NCBI GenBank assembly: GCA_036402215.1
Contig: DASWTI010000182.1
Location: 1-27,316 of the forward strand
DNA length: 27,316 bases
Reading direction: 5' to 3'
DNA from: DASXTS01 sp036402215
Lineage (GTDB): Bacteria; Actinomycetota; Actinomycetes; Mycobacteriales; Pseudonocardiaceae
Below, in pieces: positions 1-6,057 of the stretch. The position numbers and the translations under genes are program-made. The number at the start of each line of letters is the position of its first letter. Positions within the stretch are counted from its first letter, which is position 1. The notes under the pieces were generated by a model, which was given only the letters and a program-made list of their open reading frames with translations, was not told the origin of the DNA and searched no databases.

Positions 1-381
1 GGTCACACGCCGCGCCTCCGCCGCCGCCCGCCCACCGCCACGGGCATCCCCGGGAACCCGCCGGGCCGTGACCAGGTCAGCCTCACCCGCCAGCAGCGGC
101 GCCACCAGCCGCGGCAGCTCACCGGGGTCCAGCGACCCGTCGCACGCCATCACGCACACCACGGGCGCCGTCGCCCCGGCCAGCCCGGTTCCCACAGCGC
201 TGCCGTGCCGCGCGTACATGAGCGTCGCCCCGTGTGCCACCGCCACCCGCGGCGACCCGTCCCGCGAGCCCCCGTCGACCACGATCGGCCGGAACCCGGG
301 CGGCATCGCCGCCAGCACCGCGGGCAGTGCGGCCGCCTCGTCCAGGCACGGCAGCACCACGTCCACGTCGCCCACATCCAT
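1..381 (-). CDS. Family 2 glycosyltransferase, 3' end beyond window
   Basis: Read on the minus strand from ATG at 381, the frame stays open to the window edge (about 127 residues seen). It begins with a GT-A type nucleotide-sugar binding strand (VDVVLPCLDEAAALPAVLAAM), then IVVDGGSRDGS, then a region ending in VVCVMACDGSLDPGELPRLV, the place of the DXD-like acidic loop in family 2 transferases. It probably transfers a sugar from an NDP-sugar to a lipid or cell-wall acceptor; the acceptor cannot be read. The ATG is preferred because TACGGT lies 7 nt before it, the leaderless spacing also seen at other genes here. A GTG at 405 in the same frame is the alternative. The gene is divergent from the response regulator. 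The C-terminus is missing only because the window begins there. Confidence 0.75.
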   Translation of the reverse strand, partial: MDVGDVDVVLPCLDEAAALPAVLAAMPPGFRPIVVDGGSRDGSPRVAVAHGATLMYARHGSAVGTGLAGATAPVVCVMACDGSLDPGELPRLVAPLLAGEADLVTARRVPGDARGGGRAAAEARRVT

Positions 382-388
382 GACCTCG

Positions 389-394
389 ACCGTA
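389..394 (-). promoter_or_regulatory. -10 hexamer of the glycosyltransferase (leaderless)
   Basis: TACGGT on the minus strand ends 7 nt before the ATG at 381, so transcription would start at or next to the A of the start codon. No ribosome binding site is needed or clearly seen. No convincing -35 hexamer was found. Confidence 0.45.
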
Positions 395-606
395 GGTTCG
401 GCCACCCGCCGTCCGCCGTGATGGCGTGCTTACCGATGCGTGACGACCCTGCGACGTCCCTTACGAGCCCATGACCCACCGCCGCCGGACCCGGCCCGCC
501 GATCCGCCGCCACCCGGCACCGGAGTGCCCGTTCCACCCGTCCCCACTCGTTACGGACCGGTGACGACCTGCGGCATCGCCCGAGCGCGACTCGAGCGTC
601 CGGCCC

Positions 607-612
607 TAGCAT
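607..612 (+). promoter_or_regulatory. -10 hexamer of the response regulator (leaderless)
   Basis: TAGCAT followed by 6 nt and then ATG at 619. No purine-rich Shine-Dalgarno sequence precedes the ATG, which fits a leaderless mRNA. Confidence 0.45.
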
Positions 613-618
613 CGACCA

Positions 619-1320
619 ATGCAGCCGAGCCGGGTGCTGGTGGTCGACGACGACCCGACGGTCGCCGACGTGGTGCGCCGCTACCTGGAGCGCGACGGGT
701 ACGCCGTCGAACTGGCCGGGGACGGCGAGACCGCGCTGCGCCTGGCCGCCGCGCAGGAGCCTGACCTCGTGGTGCTCGACCTGATGCTGCCGGGCATCGA
801 CGGGCTCGAGGTCTGCCGGCGCCTGCGGGCCCGCTCCGAGGTCCCGGTCGTGATGCTGACCGCGCTCGGCGAGGAGTCCGACCGCATAGCCGGCCTGCAG
901 CTCGGCGCCGACGACTACGTGACCAAGCCGTTCAGCCCGCGCGAACTGGCGCTGCGCGTCGGCTCGGTGCTGCGCCGCGCCCGGAGCACCGCCGAGGCCG
1001 CCGCCGCGCCCGCCCCCGCCGTGCTGCGCGACGGTGACCTGGAGGTCGACGTGCCCGCGCGCCGGGCCATGCGCGGCGGCGTGGAGCTGGCGCTCACCGG
1101 CCGCGAGCTGGACCTGCTGGCGTTCCTGATGCGGCACCCGGGCCAGGCGTTCGGGCGCCCCGAGCTGCTGGACAAGGTGTGGGGCTGGACGTTCGGCGAC
1201 CACTCCACGGTGACCGTCCACGTGCGGCGGTTGCGCGAGAAGATCGAGGACGACCCGGCGTCGCCGCGCCGGATCGCGACCGTCTGGGGTGTGGGGTACC
1301 GGTACGACCGTGTGGAGTGA
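619..1320 (+). CDS. OmpR/PhoB-family response regulator
   Basis: A 233-residue DNA-binding response regulator. The receiver domain (about 4-115) has the acidic pair D10/D11, phosphoacceptor D54 in VVLDLMLPGIDG, T81 and K103 in VTKPF. A winged-helix DNA-binding domain follows (about 135-230), ending in VWGVGYRYD, the usual end of this family. A short Ala/Pro linker (about 120-132) joins them. It overlaps the kinase gene downstream by 11 bp, so the two form an operon and a two-component pair. The position, two genes before a MoaB-type gene and mscL, is that of mprA in Mycobacterium tuberculosis. That is a positional parallel only; the regulon cannot be read. The start is fixed by a TAGCAT -10 hexamer 6 nt upstream, giving a leaderless transcript. 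Confidence 0.92.
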   Translation: MQPSRVLVVDDDPTVADVVRRYLERDGYAVELAGDGETALRLAAAQEPDLVVLDLMLPGIDGLEVCRRLRARSEVPVVMLTALGEESDRIAGLQLGADDYVTKPFSPRELALRVGSVLRRARSTAEAAAAPAPAVLRDGDLEVDVPARRAMRGGVELALTGRELDLLAFLMRHPGQAFGRPELLDKVWGWTFGDHSTVTVHVRRLREKIEDDPASPRRIATVWGVGYRYDRVE

Positions 1321-2323
1321 GATCTGGCACCTCGCGCCCTACGCCCTCGGCTGCACCCTGCCGGTGGCCGTCATCGGGGCGGTGTTGCTGGCTCGCTTCG
1401 AGCGCGGTTCGATCACCACCGCGACGACCGTGCTCGTCCTGGTGCCACTGCTCGCCACCATCGCCGGTGTCATCGGGGTCAACAGCTTCATGTTCACCCC
1501 CCAGCTCACGACCACCCTGCTGGTGACCGGGCTGGTCGCCGTCGTGACCGTGCCGGTGGCCCTGCTGCTCGGCCGGTCCATCGCGCGGCGCAGCGTGTGG
1601 GAGCGGGAGGCGCGCGCCCGCGAGCGGGCCGCCGAGGCCTCGCGCCGTGAGCTGGTCGCCTGGATCAGCCACGACCTGCGCACCCCGCTCGCCGGCATCC
1701 GCGCCATGACCGAGGCCCTGCACGACGGCGTGGTCTCCGGCCCCGCCGACGTCGCCGCGTACGCCGGCCGGATCCGCGGCGAGACCGAGCGCCTCGCCGG
1801 CATGGTCGACGACCTCTTCGAGCTGTCCCGCATCACCGCCGGCGCACTGCACCTGCGCCTCACCGCGGTTCCCCTCGGCGACGTCGTCTCCGAGGCCGTC
1901 GCTGCCCTCGGCCCGGTCGCCGCCGGCCAGGGCGTGCGTATCCACGCCGCGCCGTCCGTCTGGCCGATCGTCGTCGGCAGCGACCCCGAGCTGGCCCGCG
2001 TCGTGCGCAACCTCCTGTCCAACGCCATCCGCCACACCCCCACCGGTGGCGCCGTCATCGTCGCCGCCGGCGCGACGCCCACCGAGGCCTGGCTGACCGT
2101 CGACGACGCCTGCGGCGGCATCCCCGAAGCCGACCTCCCCCGCGTCTTCGACGTCGCCTTCCGCGGTTCCAAGGCCCGCACCCCCGTCGGCGTCGGCACC
2201 TCTCCCGGCGCCGGCCTCGGCCTGGCCATAGCCCGCGGCCTCGTCGAGGCCCACCGCGGCCGCATCACCGCCCACAACCACGGCCCCGGCTGCCGCTTCA
2301 GCCTGAGCCTCCCCCTCGCCTGA
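1310..2323 (+). CDS. Sensor histidine kinase, short N-terminal membrane part
   Basis: Starting at GTG 1310, which overlaps the regulator stop, the protein has 337 residues. Three hydrophobic segments occur in the first 90 residues (about 8-28, 37-58, 66-88), with no room for a large extracytoplasmic sensor domain. The HisKA box follows (LVAWISHDLRTPLAGIRAM, His about 118), then the HATPase with N box RNLLSNAIRHTP, G1 DDACGGIP and G2 GAGLGLAIARGLVEAHRG. It should autophosphorylate and pass phosphate to D54 of the neighbouring regulator. Signals are probably sensed within the membrane or through a partner. A GTG at 1289 would add seven residues and is less likely. MprB of mycobacteria, at the equivalent position, is longer and has an external domain. 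Confidence 0.9.
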   Translation: MWSEIWHLAPYALGCTLPVAVIGAVLLARFERGSITTATTVLVLVPLLATIAGVIGVNSFMFTPQLTTTLLVTGLVAVVTVPVALLLGRSIARRSVWEREARARERAAEASRRELVAWISHDLRTPLAGIRAMTEALHDGVVSGPADVAAYAGRIRGETERLAGMVDDLFELSRITAGALHLRLTAVPLGDVVSEAVAALGPVAAGQGVRIHAAPSVWPIVVGSDPELARVVRNLLSNAIRHTPTGGAVIVAAGATPTEAWLTVDDACGGIPEADLPRVFDVAFRGSKARTPVGVGTSPGAGLGLAIARGLVEAHRGRITAHNHGPGCRFSLSLPLA

Positions 2324-2630
2324 CCCACCATCTGGCCTGCTTCCCGGCTTCACACCGGCTGCTCTGCGCCGCCAGTTCTCCGCTGCCGCACCCGCAGTCC
2401 CGGTTCACCGGCAGTACTCCGCCACCAGCGGCTCCGCGGTGACCCGCTCCAACCGGGCTCGTCGCCCGTCGGCGGAGCCGCGATTCACCTGCCGCTCGCG
2501 GTGAGCCGCCACTGTGAGCCGTGGCCTGATCGGCGTCCGGTCACGGCCGGCCACGCGGCCCGGCGACACGCTCGGCGGTGATCGGACGGTGAAGCAGGGG
2601 CGCCCGTGCGGGGTCGGTACGGTGGCCGCC
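2324..2630. other. Intergenic region with one inverted repeat
   Basis: About 300 bp between the kinase stop and the MoaB-like start. No convincing reading frame is present. A perfect 10-bp inverted repeat, GCGGCTCCGC at 2428-2437 and GCGGAGCCGC at 2472-2481, could form a long-looped hairpin that ends the two-component transcript. It has no T-tract. The promoter of the next gene lies at 2618. Confidence 0.35.
2618..2623 (+). promoter_or_regulatory. -10 hexamer of the MoaB-like gene (leaderless)
   Basis: TACGGT, then 7 nt, then ATG at 2631. It is the same hexamer and spacing as at the glycosyltransferase start. This supports 2631 over the longer in-frame start at 2514, whose extra residues do not look like the family. 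Confidence 0.45.
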
Positions 2631-3131
2631 ATGGAACGCAGCGCCCAGCGCCTGGGTCGTGCCCTGGTCGTGATCGTGGACGACCGGATCGCGCACGGCG
2701 AGCACGACGACAGCACCGGCCCCCTGGTCACCGAACTGCTCGGCGAGGCCGGCTTCGTGGTCGACGGCACCGTGGCCGTGGCCGGTGACAGCGTCGAGAT
2801 CCGCAACGCGCTGAACACCGCCGTCATCGGCGGTGTCGACCTGGTGATCACCGTCGGCGGCACCGGCGTGTCCCCGCGCGACGTCACCCCGGACGCCACC
2901 GCCGGCGTGCTGGACCGGCCGATCCCCGGCATCGCCGAGGCCCTGCGCGCGTCCGGCCTCGCCGCCGGCGCCGTCGACGCGGGCCTGTCCCGCGGCCTGG
3001 TCGGCATCTCCGGCAGCACCCTCGTGGTGAACCTCGCCGCCTCGCGCTCCGCCGTCCGCGACGGCATGGCCACCCTCAGCCCGCTCGTGAGCCACGTCAT
3101 CGAGGAGCTGTCCGGCTTCGACGAGGAGTGA
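2631..3131 (+). CDS. moaB: MogA/MoaB-family molybdopterin protein
   Basis: The protein has 166 residues, the normal length of single-domain MogA/MoaB proteins, which bind molybdopterin and adenylylate it before metal insertion. The core motif ITVGGTGVSPRDVTPDAT (about 82-99) is the pterin-binding signature with its GGTG turn and Asp. The segment LVGISGSTLVVNLAASRSAVRDGM matches the later conserved part. The chain before it, ALVVIVDDRIAHGEHDDSTGPLVTELL, is the first strand with a substrate loop. The gene starts at ATG 2631, 7 nt after a TACGGT hexamer. Rv0984 (moaB2) has the same position relative to mscL in M. tuberculosis. Whether it serves cofactor synthesis or is a paralogue with another role cannot be decided; no other Mo-cofactor gene except moeA-like glp is in the window. 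Confidence 0.9.
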   Translation: MERSAQRLGRALVVIVDDRIAHGEHDDSTGPLVTELLGEAGFVVDGTVAVAGDSVEIRNALNTAVIGGVDLVITVGGTGVSPRDVTPDATAGVLDRPIPGIAEALRASGLAAGAVDAGLSRGLVGISGSTLVVNLAASRSAVRDGMATLSPLVSHVIEELSGFDEE

Positions 3132-3337
3132 CCGCCGTGCCCGACCCCGCGGACCGGCGCCGCATCGAGGAGATCTTCGGCCACGAACCGGGCGAGGACC
3201 GTCACGACGACGCCCGCGGCGAGGGCCGCGGCGAGGGCCGCGGCGAGGGCCGCGGCGACCGCCCCGCACCGAAGCCCGGCGCCGACCCCCGCGACGACTG
3301 GTACCGCGAGAACCGCCCCCCGCACCACGACCGCTGA
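3128..3337 (+). CDS. Small charged protein of unknown function
   Basis: A 69-residue frame beginning at a GTG that overlaps the moaB stop as GTGA, with GAGGAG just upstream as a ribosome binding site, so it is probably translationally coupled. The N-terminus (DPADRRRIEEIFG) and C-terminus (DDWYRENRPPHH) look like real protein, and a short C-terminal tryptophan plus PPHH ending is common in small actinobacterial proteins. The middle is GEGRGEGRGEGRG, produced by a tandem 12-bp DNA unit (GGCGAGGGCCGC). It is very hydrophilic with no membrane segment or signal peptide. No function can be assigned. Confidence 0.6.
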   Translation: MTAVPDPADRRRIEEIFGHEPGEDRHDDARGEGRGEGRGEGRGDRPAPKPGADPRDDWYRENRPPHHDR

Positions 3338-3578
3338 CGGTTCCCCGCGGCCCGACAGGCCACCGGCCGGCCGTGTCCGCCACCAGCGGGATTCAGCGAT
3401 CAGCGGGAGCGGGTTACAGCGATCAGCGGGACGCAGCAATCAGCTGGCGCAGCCACCGGTCAGGCGCAGCCACCGGTCAGGCGCAGCCGCTGGCCCCGCT
3501 CAGCCACGGTCAGGCGTAGCCGCTGGCCCGGCGCAGCCGTTGGTCAGGCGCAGCCGCTGGTCAGGCGCACCTGGCGGG
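3338..3578. repeat. Tandem degenerate repeats, two unit types
   Basis: The stretch between the small ORF and mscL holds no credible gene. It contains two short tandem arrays. At about 3391-3444 a unit resembling CAGCGATCAGCGGGA occurs about three times. At about 3453-3570 a 17-bp unit GCGCAGCCRCYGGTCAG is repeated about six to seven times, some copies diverged or interrupted. Copies abut without spacers, so this is a minisatellite (VNTR-like), not a CRISPR array. Confidence 0.75.
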
Positions 3579-3644
3579 CCGCGCACAGCCAGACGCCGGC
3601 GGCGCGTCGGCGTTCCGGCCACGCCGACCCGCGGCTGTGCGCGG
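3579..3644. terminator. Nested hairpins after mscL
   Basis: Perfect 12-bp arms CCGCGCACAGCC (3579-3590) and GGCTGTGCGCGG (3633-3644) enclose an inner perfect 8-bp stem GTCGGCGT / ACGCCGAC (3606-3613 / 3621-3628) with a 7-nt loop. The structure begins 12 bp past the mscL stop on the minus strand and can fold on either strand. No T-tract follows, as is usual for actinobacterial hairpins. A role as terminator is inference. Confidence 0.5.
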
Positions 3645-3655
3645 TCGGCTGGAGG

Positions 3656-4075
3656 TCAGGCGCGGGGCGGCGCGGCCGGAGGCATCTGCTGCTGGGTGCG
3701 CAGCAGGTCGCGGATCTCGGTCAGCAGCTCGACGTCCGTGGGCTCGGTCGGGCCGGGCTCGACGCCGCGCCGGCGGCGCTCCTGAATGGTCTGGTACGGC
3801 AGCACGATGAGGAAGTAGACGACCGCCGCGATGATCACGAAGTTGATGGCCGCCGTCACCACCGCACCGAAGTCGATGACCGTCTTGGGATTGCCGTCGA
3901 CCAGCTGGAAACCGAGCCCGTTGACGTTGGTGCCCCCGACCGCGGCGATCAGCGGGTTGATCAGGTTGTTGGTGAACGCGGTGACGATCGCGGTGAACGC
4001 CGTGGCGATGACCACCGCCACTGCCAGTTCCACCACGTTGCCCCGCATCAGGAAGTCCTTGAAGCCCTTGATCAC
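3656..4075 (-). CDS. mscL: Large-conductance mechanosensitive channel MscL
   Basis: A 139-residue protein, typical MscL length. The N-terminal GFKDFLMRGNVVELAVAVVIATAFTAIV is the conserved amphipathic helix followed by the pore-lining first membrane helix. The second helix is about 69-95 (VTAAINFVIIAAVVYFLIVLPY). The cytoplasmic bundle helix near the C-terminus reads ELLTEIRDLLRTQ. Between them lies the periplasmic loop VDGNPKTVIDFGAVV. It forms a homopentameric membrane channel that opens under tension to release solutes after hypo-osmotic shock. The start is GTG at 4075, preceded by AGGGGG at a suitable distance. It lies 57 bp downstream of the SAF-domain gene on the same strand, and may be co-transcribed with it. 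Confidence 0.97.
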   Translation of the reverse strand: MIKGFKDFLMRGNVVELAVAVVIATAFTAIVTAFTNNLINPLIAAVGGTNVNGLGFQLVDGNPKTVIDFGAVVTAAINFVIIAAVVYFLIVLPYQTIQERRRRGVEPGPTEPTDVELLTEIRDLLRTQQQMPPAAPPRA

Positions 4076-4132
4076 AACTGCCCCCTGAAATGGGTTGAGG
4101 ACGGCCGACGGTGGACGTCCCGGCGGACACGG

Positions 4133-4810
4133 TTAGCGGAGCGTAACGGTGATGGATTGTGAAAGCGAGGCTGCCGCCACCTGTGTCGCCGTGTGTCTCG
4201 GCAACATCACCACAACGAGCCGTCCCTCCTCGCGCCGCGCCATCACGCCGTCGGAACCCTCCTCCAGCACCGTCAGCACGGTGGCGCGCTCGGCCAGCAC
4301 GACCGGCTCCGCCCCGCGTTCGCCGACCCCGACGACGTCCACTGTGGACCCCGGAGCCAGCAGTCCCGCCACGTCCGCGTCGGACAGCCGCAGGGGCACC
4401 GTGGCCGCGTCGGCACCCGGCGCGAGCAGCCGCGTCAGTTCCTCGCCCAGCAGTCGCACGTCGGTGATCGGCTCGCCCTGACGGGTCGCCCCGGCGAGCA
4501 CGCGACCGTCCACATCGGACGGTGTGCCGAGCGTCCCGGCCGGCACCAGTCCCGCCGGCACCTCGGCGGTGCGGACGTCCGCGGGCGTCAGCGTGACCCC
4601 TGGCGGGAGGTCACGAGCGGCCACCAGGACGGTCGCCGTGCCCGGTTGCGGGCGCAGCGCGAGCGCCATCGAGAGCGTCACCAGGATGCCCGCGAGCGTC
4701 CGCCGGAGCATCACGGGCCGTGACCAACCGCCGCCGCGCAGCCCGGCGGCCAGCCGATCCCTCAGCAGCGGTGCGAGCGTGCGCGGCCCCGTGCCGCGAT
4801 GTCCACCCAT
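4133..4810 (-). CDS. SAF-domain (CpaB/RcpC-like) secreted or anchored protein
   Basis: The protein has 225 residues. A basic N-terminus is followed by one hydrophobic segment (about 36-52, RTLAGILVTLSMALAL) that acts as signal anchor. A SAF domain follows (about 58-125): VLVAARDLPPGVTLTPADV and then GRVLAGATRQGEPITDVRLL, the pattern of CpaB/FlgA-type SAF domains. The remainder (about 135-225) resembles the RcpC part, with a strand-rich segment ending SLSQSITVTLR. CpaB/RcpC proteins belong to Flp pilus assembly, but no pilus genes are here, so the function is open. ATG 4810 has GGGAGG 4 nt upstream and a possible -10 at 4838-4843. Genes of this kind are common next to mscL and fmdB/ruc in Pseudonocardiales. 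Confidence 0.82.
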   Translation of the reverse strand: MGGHRGTGPRTLAPLLRDRLAAGLRGGGWSRPVMLRRTLAGILVTLSMALALRPQPGTATVLVAARDLPPGVTLTPADVRTAEVPAGLVPAGTLGTPSDVDGRVLAGATRQGEPITDVRLLGEELTRLLAPGADAATVPLRLSDADVAGLLAPGSTVDVVGVGERGAEPVVLAERATVLTVLEEGSDGVMARREEGRLVVVMLPRHTATQVAAASLSQSITVTLR

Positions 4811-4837
4811 GGCGCCTCCCGTCGTCGATCGCGACCG

Positions 4838-4843
4838 ACGCTA
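4838..4843 (-). promoter_or_regulatory. Possible -10 hexamer of the SAF-domain gene
   Basis: TAGCGT on the minus strand, 27 nt before the ATG at 4810, with a GGGAGG ribosome binding site between. No clear -35 was found. Confidence 0.3.
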
Positions 4844-4883
4844 GGCCACGCGAGGGGAGGGAAAGGCCTGCTCAGGCGCTGTC

Positions 4884-4911
4884 TGTGGACAACTGCCGGA
4901 GCTGTGGACAA
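4884..4911. promoter_or_regulatory. Pair of DnaA-box-like sites
   Basis: Two exact copies of TGTGGACAA (TTGTCCACA on the minus strand), at 4884-4892 and 4903-4911, 19 bp apart and embedded in a 14-bp direct repeat TGTGGACAACTGCC. TTGTCCACA is the preferred DnaA box of Streptomyces and other high-GC actinobacteria. They lie just after the ruc stop codon. Actual DnaA binding is inference. Confidence 0.45.
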
Positions 4912-4919
4912 CTGCCTTG

Positions 4920-5243
4920 TCAGGGCGCCGCGGCGGCCGCGGATGTGGTGGACTCGGACTTGGTCGACGACGCCGACGAGCCCGAGTCGGACTTGGCGGC
5001 CTCGGACTTGCCCGACGACGAACCGGAGGAGGAACCCGATGAACCGGCCTCGGACGAGGTGGCGGCCTTGCGGCTGTCCGTGCGGTAGAAGCCGCTCCCC
5101 TTGAACACGATGCCCACGGAGGAGAAGAGCTTGCGCAGCTTGCCGGTGCACTCGGGGCAGGCCGTCAGAGAGGCGTCCGAGAAGGCCTGCACGGCCTCGA
5201 AGCGGTGATCGCACTCGGTGCAGGCGTAGGCGTAGGTCGGCAC
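4920..5243 (-). CDS. ruc: FmdB-family zinc-ribbon, Ruc-like chaperone
   Basis: From GTG 5243 the protein has 107 residues and begins VPTYAYACTECDHRFEAVQAF. Two CxxC pairs (CTEC and CPEC) form the small FmdB zinc ribbon (about 1-45). After KGSGFYRTDSRK the tail (about 60-107) is almost all Ser, Gly, Ala, Lys and is predicted to be disordered. M. tuberculosis Rv0991c (Ruc) has this make-up: a redox-regulated, largely unstructured chaperone whose cysteines release zinc on oxidation and which hands clients to the DnaK system. It is HrcA-repressed there. Here the gene lies next to 5-FCL and galU exactly as in that species, and a CIRCE element lies 28 bp before its start. GGAGGA gives a good ribosome binding site. 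The chaperone function is inferred from family and context. Confidence 0.88.
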   Translation of the reverse strand: MPTYAYACTECDHRFEAVQAFSDASLTACPECTGKLRKLFSSVGIVFKGSGFYRTDSRKAATSSEAGSSGSSSGSSSGKSEAAKSDSGSSASSTKSESTTSAAAAAP

Positions 5244-5270
5244 GACTGTGGTCCTCCGGGCTCGTCCTCG

Positions 5271-5297
5271 TTGGCACTCGGAGGAGTCGAGTGCCAA
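5271..5297. promoter_or_regulatory. CIRCE operator for HrcA, upstream of ruc
   Basis: TTGGCACTC, nine bases, GAGTGCCAA: a perfect inverted repeat with 9-bp arms and the exact N9 spacing of CIRCE (consensus TTAGCACTC-N9-GAGTGCTAA). Only one base per arm differs, and the pairing is kept. It lies 28-54 bp upstream of the ruc GTG. HrcA would repress ruc at normal temperature and release it on heat stress. No hrcA or groE gene is in the window. Confidence 0.85.
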
Positions 5298-5451
5298 CAG
5301 TGATGATGCGCCAGCGAGGTGCTCCCGCGCAAACGCTCTCGACCGGACCCCGAGCCCGGCGCGTCCACGGCCACAGAAACGTGGCCCGGCGGCGGTCGCG
5401 GGCGGGCCGAAGGCATGGCGACAGGGGTACGCCAACGACGGCGCCGAGACT

Positions 5452-6018
5452 TCAGCCGAGGGCGACGAAGCCCGATGACGGGGTCAGGGCCTCGGTGACG
5501 AGGACGTCGTGTGGTTCACGAGGCAAGGAGGGGAGGAGTTCATGGTCACCGACCACGGCGATCAGCCGTGCACCCGGCGCGGCGAGCGGCAGGGAACGGT
5601 CGTAGTAGCCGCCGCCCTGGCCGAGGCGCACGCCGGAGCGGTCCACCGCCAGCGCCGGCACCAGCACGACGTCCGCGGTACCGATCGCCGCCGCACCGAG
5701 CCGCGGGCCCGTGGGCTCCAGCAGCCCGTAACCGGCCGGCGCGAGCCCGGACTCGCCGGTGTACTCCGCCCAGTCCAGCGGCCGTCCGCGGACCACGACC
5801 GGCAGCAGCACCCGGCACCCGGCGTCGCGCAGGGCCGTCAGCATGGCCGCCGAACCGGGCTCGCCGCCGATCGGCCGGTACGCGCACACCGTGCCGCGCA
5901 GGTCGGCCACCCGGCGGGCCAGCGCGGCCGCCGCGGCGGCGTGCTCCTCGGGCGTGACGGCCGCACGGGCCGAGCGCAGCCGCTCCCGCCACGCCGGTTT
6001 GCCCAACGTAGCCACCAT
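5452..6018 (-). CDS. 5-formyltetrahydrofolate cyclo-ligase
   Basis: A 188-residue protein, normal for this enzyme, which converts 5-formyl-THF to 5,10-methenyl-THF using ATP. The N-terminal KPAWRERLRSARAAVTPEEHAAAAAAL is the conserved ATP-binding helix start. The C-terminal half has ADVVLVPALAVDRSGVRLGQGGGYYDRSL, the family signature with its glycine-rich substrate and phosphate loop, followed by IAVVGDHELLPSLPREPHDVLVTEALTP. The ATG at 6018 is 8 nt after TACGCT on the minus strand, so it is probably leaderless. It is divergent from galU with only 39 bp between start codons, and it lies upstream of ruc on the same strand with a gap that holds the CIRCE operator, as at Rv0992c. Confidence 0.93.
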   Translation of the reverse strand: MVATLGKPAWRERLRSARAAVTPEEHAAAAAALARRVADLRGTVCAYRPIGGEPGSAAMLTALRDAGCRVLLPVVVRGRPLDWAEYTGESGLAPAGYGLLEPTGPRLGAAAIGTADVVLVPALAVDRSGVRLGQGGGYYDRSLPLAAPGARLIAVVGDHELLPSLPREPHDVLVTEALTPSSGFVALG

Positions 6019-6026
6019 GACGCCGC

Positions 6027-6032
6027 AGCGTA
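6027..6032 (-). promoter_or_regulatory. -10 hexamer of the cyclo-ligase gene
   Basis: TACGCT on the minus strand, 8 nt before the ATG at 6018. It lies 11 bp from the opposing galU -10 at 6044, so the two polymerase sites overlap and the promoters probably compete. Confidence 0.4.
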
Positions 6033-6043
6033 CGGGTGGCGCC

Positions 6044-6049
6044 TAGGCT
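6044..6049 (+). promoter_or_regulatory. -10 hexamer of galU
   Basis: TAGGCT, then 8 nt (GCACCCCC), then ATG at 6058. There is no Shine-Dalgarno sequence, consistent with a leaderless transcript. Confidence 0.4.
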
Positions 6050-6057
6050 GCACCCCC

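Noticed and set aside
1094..2353. 419-residue frame antisense to the two-component genes
   Set aside because: It is Gly/Asp/Arg-rich shadow sequence. Regulator and kinase motifs are unambiguous on the plus strand.
2324..2630. Moco riboswitch before the moaB-like gene
   Set aside because: The -10 hexamer stands 7 nt before the ATG, leaving no untranslated leader, and I saw no conserved multi-stem pattern.
3391..3570. Repeats before mscL as a CRISPR array
   Set aside because: Units abut directly, with no regular unique spacers, no leader and no cas genes.
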